This document shows positions 1 to 5,232 of a stretch of DNA of 5,232 nt, one piece after another. Position numbers and translations under genes: made by a program. The notes beneath the pieces were generated by a model. It worked only from the letters and a program-made list of their open reading frames with translations. It made no database searches and had not been told where the DNA came from. Source of the DNA: Clostridia bacterium (GTDB lineage Bacteria > Bacillota > Clostridia > Peptostreptococcales > Anaerovoracaceae); NCBI GenBank assembly GCA_900754805.1, contig CAAEEE010000114.1:1-5232 (forward strand). The letters run 5' to 3'. Within the stretch, counting starts at the first letter, position 1, and every line of letters begins with the position of its first letter.

Positions 1-11
1 ATGGGAGACCA

Positions 12-40
12 TAGACTTTTTGCATTAAATATGATACAAT
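12..40 (+). promoter_or_regulatory. Probable alaS promoter (extended -10)
   Basis: Seen: a -35-like TAGACT at 12-17 (4 of 6 consensus bases), a 17-base spacer, and TACAAT at 35-40 preceded by TG at 32-33 with one base between, which is the extended -10 arrangement of a sigma-A type promoter. Inferred start of transcription is near 47, giving a leader of roughly 58 bases before the alaS start codon. That leader is too short for a T-box riboswitch. The surrounding DNA is very AT-rich, so chance matches are easy and the call is moderate. Confidence 0.5.
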
Positions 41-88
41 TAATTATTATGTTTGTTGTTAAATTTTATATAAATTGTATATAATTTC

Positions 89-95
89 AGGAGGA
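89..95 (+). promoter_or_regulatory. Shine-Dalgarno site of alaS
   Basis: AGGAGGA, a near-perfect match to the anti-Shine-Dalgarno of 16S rRNA, lies 9 bases before the ATG at 105. It fixes that ATG as the start and implies efficient translation. Confidence 0.9.
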
Positions 96-104
96 ATTTA
101 AGAT

Positions 105-2744
105 ATGGAAAAGTTAGGCTTAAACGAAATAAGAAAACGCTTTTTGGACTTCTATGAGAGCAAGGACCATTATGTAGGCAAGTCTGCCAGCCTGATTCCG
201 AGAAATGATAAATCCATTCTCATCATCAACTCCGGCATGGCGCCTCTGAAAGCATATTTCGCGGGAACGGAAACACCGCCGAAAAAGAGAATGTGTACCT
301 GCCAGAAATGTATCCGTACAGGCGATATTGACAATGTTGGACATACCGCAAGACACGGTACATTCTTTGAAATGCTTGGAAACTTTAGCTTCGGTGACTA
401 TTTCAAGAAGGAATCTCTGACATGGGGTCTGGAATTTTTAACCGAACATTTAGGTTTTCCTTTGGACAAGCTTTGGGCGACCGTTTATCTGGACGATGAA
501 GAAGCTATCGGCATCTGGAAGTCCATCGGAATGAATCCGGACCATATCGTAAGACTTGGAAAAGAAGATAACTTCTGGGAAATCGGTCTAGGACCGTGCG
601 GACCGGATTCGGAAATCTTCTATGACAGAGGCGAATCCTTCGGCTGCGGCAAGCCGGACTGCAAGCCGGGATGCGACTGCGACCGTTTTATTGAAATCTG
701 GAATCATGTATTTACACAGTTCAGCAAGGAAGAGGACGGTTCCTATTCCAACTTGGCGCATCCGAACATTGATACGGGAATGGGCCTTGAGAGAATGGCT
801 TGCGTTATGCAGGGAACCGATTCGATTTTTGATGTCGATACGATTAAATATATTTTAAACGGAGTTGTTGAAAAGTCCGGCGTCGCATATCACGATGGCG
901 CGGAGCCGACGGATGTTTCCATCCGAATTATCACCGACCACCTCAGAGCTATGACCTTCATGATTGCAGACGGTATTATGCCATCAAACGAAGGCAGGGG
1001 CTATGTTCTCAGAAGGCTGCTCAGAAGAGCTGCGCGTCACGGAAAAATCCTTGGAATCAAAGGTTCTTTCCTCGTTGAACTCTCCAACAGAGTGATTGAG
1101 GTTTCCGGCGAAGCTTATCCTGAACTGGTAGAGAAAAAGAACTATATCCAGAAGATTATTCAGGTGGAAGAGGACAATTTTGCAGCGACAATCGACAAAG
1201 GCGAAGAGATTATTGCCGATTACATTGAGCAGCTCAAGAAAGACGGCAAAACCGTTTTAGACGGCGCAAGCGCATTCAAGCTGTATGACACTTTCGGCTT
1301 CCCTCTGGAACTTACAGAAGAAATTTTGGCTGAAAACGGCTTCAGCGCTGACGAAGAGGGCTTTAAGGAGCATATGCAGGCACAGAAAGACCTTGCCCGC
1401 AAGAACAGAAAATCAAATGAAGACGAAGGCTGGGATCAGAATGAACTCGAGCTGGATGTACAGAAAACAACATTCACGGGCTATGATACGCTGTCAGATA
1501 CAAGCTTGGTAGCAGCAATTATTGCTGATGGAAAACTCGTGGACTCTGTCTGCGAAGGTCAGAAAGCAATCGTAATTGTCGATCAGACACCATTCTATGC
1601 AGAAGGCGGCGGACAGGTTTGCGATAAAGGATTTATGTCAACTGTAGTAGAATGTGAGGAAGAGAAAATTTTCGACGCAGAAGTTTTGAAGGTTGAGAAG
1701 AAAGACGGCATCTATTACCACACGATTCAGGTGCTTTCTAATGAAATTAAAGTCGGTGACGAAGTGCTTCTTGCAGTTGACCCTGAAAAGAGACACTGCA
1801 CGGAAAGAAACCACACAGCAACGCATCTTCTTCAGAAAGCACTTCGCGAGGTTGTCGGCACGCATGTGGAGCAGGCGGGCTCCATGGTAAATGAGAGTGT
1901 TCTTCGATTTGACTTCTCGCACTTTGAGGCGGTCACACCGCAGCAGCTTAAAGAAGTAGAAGAAAAAGTCAACGAAGCAATCAACAACTTCCTGCCGGTT
2001 TCCACGGAAGAAATGAGCATGGAAGATGCACAGAAAACAGGCGCAATGGCTCTGTTCGGCGAGAAATACGGCGCAACGGTAAGAGTTGTAAATGCAGGCG
2101 GCTGGTCTGTTGAACTCTGCGGCGGCACACATGTGAAGAATACCGGAGAAATCGGTGCTTTCAAGATTGTGTCCGAAGGCGGCGTGGCATCCGGCGTGAG
2201 AAGAATTGAAGCAGTGACGGGAACCGGCGTCCTCGCAGCGGCAAATGCAGCAGAAACCACAGTAGCGCAGGCCTGTGAGATTCTGAAGTGCAATAAGAAT
2301 GCTTTAGCTGACAAAGCAAAATCTATGGCAGAGGAGCTTAAGAGCCTCAAGAAGGAAATCGAAGAGATGAAAAAAGCAGCGATGGGCGGCGAGGTTGATG
2401 CAATGGTTGCGGCAGCGAAGGAAATCAACGGTGTGCGCCTCATCACGAAGGAATTCAGCGACTATACCATCAATGATCTGCGGAATTTTTCTGATGACAT
2501 CAAGGCAGCTCATAAAGGCATTGTAATGGTATTTGCAACGGTCAACGGCGAAAAGGTGACATTCCTCGTTTCCATTACCGACGACCTGCTTGAAAAAGGA
2601 TACCATGCCGGAAACATGATTAAGCAGATTGCGGCTGCATGCGGCGGCGGTGGCGGTGGCAAGGCCGACATGGCACAGGCAGGAGCAAAAGATTCTTCTA
2701 AAATAAATGATGCATTTGTTGTTGCAGAATCCTTAATAAAATAG
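105..2744 (+). CDS. alaS: Alanine--tRNA ligase (AlaRS)
   Basis: Charges tRNA-Ala with alanine in the cytoplasm and hydrolyses mischarged Ser- and Gly-tRNA-Ala. The product has 879 residues, close to the 876 of the E. coli enzyme, so it is full length. Seen in order: class II catalytic domain (about 1-240) with the CQKCIRTGDIDNVGHTARHG block after residue 66 and a Cys-rich insert (C181, C186, C190, C192) just before DRFIEIWN; a tRNA-recognition helical domain (about 240-460); the editing domain with zinc-ligand motifs HTATH (H570, H574) and CGGTH (C672, H676), the same spacing as in E. coli; a charged coiled-coil stretch (about 735-770); and the C-Ala/DHHA1 domain with a six-glycine run at 847-852 followed by KADMAQAG. 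All editing ligands are present, so proofreading should work. The strong Shine-Dalgarno supports the ATG. Identity is very secure; domain borders are approximate. Confidence 0.99.
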   Translation: MEKLGLNEIRKRFLDFYESKDHYVGKSASLIPRNDKSILIINSGMAPLKAYFAGTETPPKKRMCTCQKCIRTGDIDNVGHTARHGTFFEMLGNFSFGDYFKKESLTWGLEFLTEHLGFPLDKLWATVYLDDEEAIGIWKSIGMNPDHIVRLGKEDNFWEIGLGPCGPDSEIFYDRGESFGCGKPDCKPGCDCDRFIEIWNHVFTQFSKEEDGSYSNLAHPNIDTGMGLERMACVMQGTDSIFDVDTIKYILNGVVEKSGVAYHDGAEPTDVSIRIITDHLRAMTFMIADGIMPSNEGRGYVLRRLLRRAARHGKILGIKGSFLVELSNRVIEVSGEAYPELVEKKNYIQKIIQVEEDNFAATIDKGEEIIADYIEQLKKDGKTVLDGASAFKLYDTFGFPLELTEEILAENGFSADEEGFKEHMQAQKDLARKNRKSNEDEGWDQNELELDVQKTTFTGYDTLSDTSLVAAIIADGKLVDSVCEGQKAIVIVDQTPFYAEGGGQVCDKGFMSTVVECEEEKIFDAEVLKVEKKDGIYYHTIQVLSNEIKVGDEVLLAVDPEKRHCTERNHTATHLLQKALREVVGTHVEQAGSMVNESVLRFDFSHFEAVTPQQLKEVEEKVNEAINNFLPVSTEEMSMEDAQKTGAMALFGEKYGATVRVVNAGGWSVELCGGTHVKNTGEIGAFKIVSEGGVASGVRRIEAVTGTGVLAAANAAETTVAQACEILKCNKNALADKAKSMAEELKSLKKEIEEMKKAAMGGEVDAMVAAAKEINGVRLITKEFSDYTINDLRNFSDDIKAAHKGIVMVFATVNGEKVTFLVSITDDLLEKGYHAGNMIKQIAAACGGGGGGKADMAQAGAKDSSKINDAFVVAESLIK

Positions 2745-2750
2745 TATAAT
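2722..2750 (+). promoter_or_regulatory. Probable ireB promoter overlapping the end of alaS
   Basis: Seen: TTGCAG at 2722-2727, a 17-base spacer, and a perfect TATAAT at 2745-2750. The -35 lies in the last codons of alaS and the -10 starts directly after the alaS TAG stop. Inferred transcription start is near 2757, leaving a leader of about 70 bases before ireB. This would let ireB be transcribed independently of alaS. There is no visible intrinsic terminator between the two genes, so read-through from alaS is also likely. Confidence 0.6.
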
Positions 2751-2810
2751 TTGGTATAGGATAAAATATAATGTATACAAGATGAATCAAGATTACCCGT
2801 AGGTACACAA

Positions 2811-2819
2811 GGAAGGGAG
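2811..2819 (+). promoter_or_regulatory. Shine-Dalgarno site of ireB
   Basis: GGAAGGGAG ends 8 bases before the ATG at 2828. It favours this ATG over the in-frame Met codon at residue 7. Confidence 0.8.
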
Positions 2820-2827
2820 TATTTCAA

Positions 2828-3076
2828 ATGGACAAGAATACAATTATGTTCAATTCTTTCAAAATGCAAAAATCCAACAAGCAGATTGTTGAAGAAGTTT
2901 ATCGTGCACTGGAAGAAAAGGATTATAACCCGATTGACCAACTGGTAGGATATTTAATTTCGGGCGACCCGTCCTATATCACCAGCTATAATAACGCGCG
3001 AACAATGATCAAGAGCATTGATAGAGATGAGCTGATCGCAGAAATGCTGAGAGAATACGTCGAGGTTGAGAAATAA
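2828..3076 (+). CDS. ireB: IreB family regulatory phosphoprotein (UPF0297/DUF965, YrzL-like)
   Basis: A small cytoplasmic protein of 82 residues, typical for the family. In Enterococcus faecalis, IreB is phosphorylated on N-terminal threonines by the PASTA-domain Ser/Thr kinase IreK, dephosphorylated by IreP, and acts as a negative regulator of cephalosporin resistance; this role is family knowledge, not shown here. Seen: an N-terminal NTIMF segment with a single Thr (T5) in the place of the family's TxxF phosphosite, then the hallmark core VYRALEEKDYNPIDQLVGYL (24-43), SGDPSYIT (45-52), NNAR (55-58) and a DRDELIAEMLREY tail (65-77). The gene sits 83 bases after alaS, as in many Firmicutes, with its own apparent promoter, and is closed by a terminator 11 bases after its stop. 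No kinase gene is in the window. Family assignment is secure; the cellular effect in this organism is inferred. Confidence 0.95.
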   Translation: MDKNTIMFNSFKMQKSNKQIVEEVYRALEEKDYNPIDQLVGYLISGDPSYITSYNNARTMIKSIDRDELIAEMLREYVEVEK

Positions 3077-3087
3077 CGGAAAGCATG

Positions 3088-3112
3088 AGCGGGCGAGTTG
3101 CCCGCTTTTGTT
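3088..3112 (+). terminator. Rho-independent terminator after ireB
   Basis: AGCGGGC (3088-3094) pairs with GCCCGCT (3100-3106), a 7-bp GC-rich stem with a 5-base GAGTT loop, followed by a short T-rich tail (TTTTGTT, counting the last paired T). It starts 11 bases after the ireB stop. The T-tract is interrupted by a G, so termination may be partial. It separates ireB from ruvX. Confidence 0.8.
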
Positions 3113-3141
3113 ATGATAAAAAAATAACAGCGTCGAATTTT

Positions 3142-3163
3142 TCGGATAAATTCCGATTTTCTT
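3142..3163 (+). other. Small hairpin with T-rich tail upstream of ruvX
   Basis: TCGGA (3142-3146) pairs with TCCGA (3152-3156) across a TAAAT loop, followed by TTTTCTT. It resembles a weak intrinsic terminator or attenuator placed before the ruvX ribosome binding site. The stem is only 5 bp and AT-containing, so it could be chance. No clear promoter was found between the preceding terminator and ruvX. Confidence 0.25.
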
Positions 3164-3188
3164 CGCAAAACGAAAGGAAAAGAGCAAA

Positions 3189-3617
3189 ATGAGAAAGATT
3201 GCGCTTGATGTCGGGGATAAAACCGTCGGCATTGCAGTTTCAGACCCTTTAAACATTACCGCGCAGGGTTTGATGACACTGGAAAGAGTAGGGATTCGCA
3301 AGGATACGGGAAAAATTCTGGATTTAGTCAAAGAATACGAATGTGATACAATTGTAATCGGACTGAATAAGAATCTGGACGGTTCTGACAGCGTGCAGAC
3401 CGAAAAAGTCTATGAGTTCCGCACAATGCTTGAGAACAAGATGCGCTCTACAGGCATGAAGGGGATAGAGGTTGTATGGCAGGACGAACGCTTTACGACG
3501 GTCATTGCGGAGCGTATTTTAATTGATGCAGATGTCAAGAGAAAAGACCGTAAGAAGGTTATTGATAAACAGGCGGCCGTTGTCATCCTGCAAAGCTATC
3601 TGGACAGCATTCGGTAG
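3189..3617 (+). CDS. ruvX: Putative pre-16S rRNA nuclease RuvX/YqgF (Holliday junction resolvase-like)
   Basis: A cytoplasmic RNase H-fold protein of the YqgF family; in E. coli YqgF is linked to processing of the 16S rRNA 5' end, and B. subtilis YrrK is the counterpart. The older label is Holliday junction resolvase-like. The 142 residues match the usual length of about 138-150. Seen: first strand ALDVGDKTVGIAVSDP with catalytic Asp D7 and G9; VIGLNKNLDG (56-65), the family's VGLP-N-x-G block with Asn in place of the common Pro; WQDERFTT (97-104) with catalytic E100; and RKKVIDKQAA (121-130) with acidic D126. All three expected acidic residues are present, so it should be active. An AAAGGA-like site about 10 bases upstream supports the ATG. 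It follows ireB, as is typical in Firmicutes, but behind a terminator, so its promoter is unclear. Confidence 0.95.
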   Translation: MRKIALDVGDKTVGIAVSDPLNITAQGLMTLERVGIRKDTGKILDLVKEYECDTIVIGLNKNLDGSDSVQTEKVYEFRTMLENKMRSTGMKGIEVVWQDERFTTVIAERILIDADVKRKDRKKVIDKQAAVVILQSYLDSIR

Positions 3618-3638
3618 GACTACCAAAAGAAAAGAAAT

Positions 3639-3643
3639 GGGAG
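3639..3643 (+). promoter_or_regulatory. Shine-Dalgarno site of the EIIC/PfoR-like gene
   Basis: GGGAG lies 10 bases before the ATG at 3654. A nearer upstream ATG at 3637 is out of frame, so 3654 is the only sensible start. Confidence 0.65.
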
Positions 3644-3653
3644 AAAAACAAAA

Positions 3654-4736
3654 ATGAAAGAATTTTTAGCGAGAAAAGACATCGTTATTTCTGTAAAAAG
3701 ATACGGAATTGATGCGCTTGGTGCAATGGCACAAGGCTTGTTTTGCACATTACTTATCGGAACCATTATCAACACGCTCGGAACACAGCTGAACATCGAA
3801 GTGCTTACGAGAACAGTTGTGACAATCAACGAAATCCCGTACACAATCGGTGGGCTGGCATCGGCAATGTGCGGTCCTGCGATGGCCGTTGCAATCGGAT
3901 ATGCGCTTAATTGCCCGCCGCTCGTACTGTTTTCATTGATTTCCGTAGGTTTTGCGTCGAACGCGTTAGGCGGGGCAGGCGGACCGCTTGCTGTACTGTT
4001 TGTTGCGATTATCGCATCCGAAGTCGGCAAGGCAGTTTCAAAAGAAACAAAAATCGATATTCTTGTAACTCCTATGGTGACAATCGGTGTAGGTGTTGCA
4101 TTATCCGCATGGTGGGCACCGGCACTCGGTGCTGCGGCAATGAAAGTGGGAAGCCTGATTATGTGGGCAACCGAGCTTCAGCCGTTCCTGATGGGAATTT
4201 TAGTTTCCGTTATTGTAGGCGTTGCACTTACGCTTCCGATTTCGTCCGCGGCTATCTGTGCAGCATTACAGCTCACGGGGCTTGCAGGCGGAGCTGCGGT
4301 CGCAGGATGCTGTGCGCAGATGGTGGGATTCGCGGTCATGTCTTTTAAAGAAAACAGATGGGGCGGAATCATTTCGCAAGGGCTCGGAACATCCATGCTT
4401 CAGATGGGCAATATCGTAAGGAACCCTAAAATCTGGATTGCGCCAACGCTTACATCCGCAATTACAGGTCCAATCGCAACCTGCTTATTTAAGATGGAAA
4501 TGAATGGGCCTGCCATTTCATCCGGAATGGGAACATGCGGCCTTGTAGGACCAATCGGTGTTTATACCGGATGGGCAAACGAAATAACGGAAGGGGTAAG
4601 AACAGCGATTACAAGCATGGACTGGATTGGTCTGGCTCTCATTGCGATTATTCTTCCTGCTGTATTATGTCCGATTATCAATATGTTCTTCCGCAAGATC
4701 GGCTGGGTAAAAGACGGCGATTTAACGCTTTCCTAA
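3654..4736 (+). CDS. PTS transporter subunit IIC, PfoR-like (PTS_EIIC_2 / COG3641 family) membrane protein
   Basis: A polytopic inner-membrane protein of 360 residues, resembling the stand-alone EIIC-like family that includes Clostridium perfringens PfoR, once described as a toxin-gene regulator. Seen: a short basic cytoplasmic N-terminus; hydrophobic segments at roughly 19-43, 62-86, 88-100, 108-125, 134-155, 175-197, 198-228, 259-279 and 323-346; many Gly/Ala-rich stretches such as SNALGGAGGP (102-111) and TGLAGGAAVAG (208-218); a conserved-looking FKENRWGGIISQGLGTSMLQ loop (231-250); and MNGPAISSGMGTCGLVGP (283-300), probably a re-entrant or substrate-lining segment. No EIIA or EIIB domain is fused and none is encoded nearby, so the substrate and even PTS-coupled transport are unknown. 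It starts 36 bases after ruvX with no terminator between, so co-transcription is likely. The family call is from recognition of the sequence pattern; the substrate cannot be given. Confidence 0.85.
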   Translation: MKEFLARKDIVISVKRYGIDALGAMAQGLFCTLLIGTIINTLGTQLNIEVLTRTVVTINEIPYTIGGLASAMCGPAMAVAIGYALNCPPLVLFSLISVGFASNALGGAGGPLAVLFVAIIASEVGKAVSKETKIDILVTPMVTIGVGVALSAWWAPALGAAAMKVGSLIMWATELQPFLMGILVSVIVGVALTLPISSAAICAALQLTGLAGGAAVAGCCAQMVGFAVMSFKENRWGGIISQGLGTSMLQMGNIVRNPKIWIAPTLTSAITGPIATCLFKMEMNGPAISSGMGTCGLVGPIGVYTGWANEITEGVRTAITSMDWIGLALIAIILPAVLCPIINMFFRKIGWVKDGDLTLS

Positions 4737-4773
4737 TCTGCGCCGCATACGGGAGAAGCCAATGAAAGAGGAC

Positions 4774-5232
4774 TCATGCGATATAGGCATCGTTGCTTGA
4801 TTGCTTCTTAACGACTCTAAATGAGATAATATCAACGATTACCACGAAAACGAAGAAGCAGTAAATCAAAGTATCGCTTGGCATCATCAGGCAATAGTCA
4901 TAATAACCATGTAAGAGTACCGGAACGACAAAGCTGAGCAGCTTGTTGACTCCGGCTCTTATTTTATTACCGTAAGCGCTATAGAATTTTGCTCTGGAAT
5001 AGAACAGACCCATAAAGATTGCAAAGGTGCAGTGTCCGGGTACGGAAAGCAAGCCTCTTGAAATAACGACACCGAATCCATAATCCAGTACATACATTAT
5101 ATTTTCAAGCCCTGCAAAACCAAGACTTACACAAACAGAGTAGAGGAGACCGTCAAAGGTGTAGTTGAAATCCGGGCATTTCCATGTTTTCCGCTTCAGA
5201 AAGAAAAGTTTCAAGCCTTCCTCGGAACAAGC
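4774..5232 (-). CDS. PrsW family glutamic-type intramembrane protease (5' end beyond the window)
   Basis: A polytopic membrane protease of the PrsW/PF13367 type. B. subtilis PrsW makes the first cut in anti-sigma factor RsiW, but targets vary widely in the family. The frame is open to the right window edge: 152 residues are visible and the N-terminal part is missing. A TTG at 5214 could be mistaken for the start, but the codons before it read ACSEEG, and SEEGLK completes the family's EExxK motif. Numbered from the edge, the other motifs are GFAGLEN (38-44, with E43 and N44), R59 and PGH (65-67), and HGYYDY (108-113, with H108 and D112). Hydrophobic segments flank these, and the tail is short, with a basic RVVKK stretch just before the end. 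All known motifs are present, so it is probably active. It is convergent with the EIIC gene, with 37 bases between stops and no clear terminator hairpin there. Its promoter and neighbours lie outside the window. Confidence 0.88.
   Translation of the reverse strand, partial: ACSEEGLKLFFLKRKTWKCPDFNYTFDGLLYSVCVSLGFAGLENIMYVLDYGFGVVISRGLLSVPGHCTFAIFMGLFYSRAKFYSAYGNKIRAGVNKLLSFVVPVLLHGYYDYCLMMPSDTLIYCFFVFVVIVDIISFRVVKKQSSNDAYIA

Noticed and set aside
1..84. Short open frame from the first base (27 codons, ending TAA at 82-84)
   Set aside because: It overlaps the promoter-like AT-rich region, has no visible ribosome binding site and resembles nothing I recognise. It could also be the tail of an upstream gene, but nothing supports this.
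56..85. TTGTTA-18-TATAAT as an alternative alaS promoter
   Set aside because: The hexamers fit well, but transcription would start near 92, inside the Shine-Dalgarno site at 89-95, leaving no usable ribosome binding site. The promoter at 12-40 is preferred.
1638..2446. Long open frames on the - strand inside alaS (164 and 204 codons)
   Set aside because: They lie wholly within the well-conserved alaS coding sequence, overlap each other, and give proteins with no recognisable motif. They are antisense shadows.
2640..2660. Six-glycine run in AlaRS as a possible expansion
   Set aside because: The C-Ala domain normally has a Gly-rich GGxGGG-type loop before PDMAQAGG. A full glycine run is a mild variant, not a repeat expansion.
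3613..3624. GGTA/TACC inverted repeat just after the ruvX stop as a terminator
   Set aside because: The stem is only 4 bp and is followed by an A-rich, not T-rich, stretch, so it would not terminate on the + strand.
3620..4030. 136-codon - strand frame opposite the EIIC gene, and a 145-codon + frame at 3911-4348
   Set aside because: Both are shadows of the membrane protein gene; their Ala/Pro/Ser- or Arg/Cys-rich compositions are what the other frames of a Gly/Ala-rich membrane gene produce.
4737..4773. Bidirectional terminator between the convergent EIIC and PrsW genes
   Set aside because: No GC-rich stem with a T-tract is visible on either strand in this 37-base gap.

Overview
The window looks like chromosome from a low-to-moderate GC Gram-positive anaerobe, most likely a Clostridia-type Firmicute. 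The reasons are the gene order alaS - ireB - ruvX, which is a known Firmicutes neighbourhood (alaS-yrzL-yrrK in Bacillus subtilis), the strong purine-rich Shine-Dalgarno sites, and the family assignments of the neighbouring genes. The exact lineage is an inference and I cannot name a genus.

Layout. Positions 1-104 are an AT-rich upstream region with a plausible extended -10 promoter and a strong ribosome binding site for alaS. Then come alaS (alanyl-tRNA synthetase, full length), a short gap with an apparent internal promoter, ireB (small IreB/UPF0297 regulatory phosphoprotein), a compact intrinsic terminator, ruvX (YqgF-type RNase H-fold protein, probable pre-16S rRNA nuclease), and a gene for a stand-alone membrane protein of the PTS EIIC / PfoR family. 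All four are on the + strand. At the right edge, on the - strand and convergent, is a PrsW-family intramembrane protease gene. It is cut by the window end, but all its recognisable catalytic motifs are visible, the first of them only when the frame is read up to the last base.

How the genes relate. The first three are housekeeping genes: tRNA charging with proofreading, a substrate of a PASTA-type Ser/Thr kinase pathway, and 16S rRNA maturation. They are neighbours by conserved order, but the visible signals (promoter at the end of alaS, terminator after ireB) suggest at least two or three transcription units rather than one tight operon. The EIIC/PfoR-like gene follows ruvX by 36 bases with no visible terminator or promoter, so it may be read from the same transcript. 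It stands where many Firmicutes carry the small DUF1292 (yrzB-like) gene. No tRNA or rRNA gene, insertion sequence, CRISPR array or phage gene is visible. I find no convincing new system. The points worth a second look are modest: the neighbourhood switch after ruvX, the lone EIIC, the truncated PrsW, and the transcription signals around ireB.
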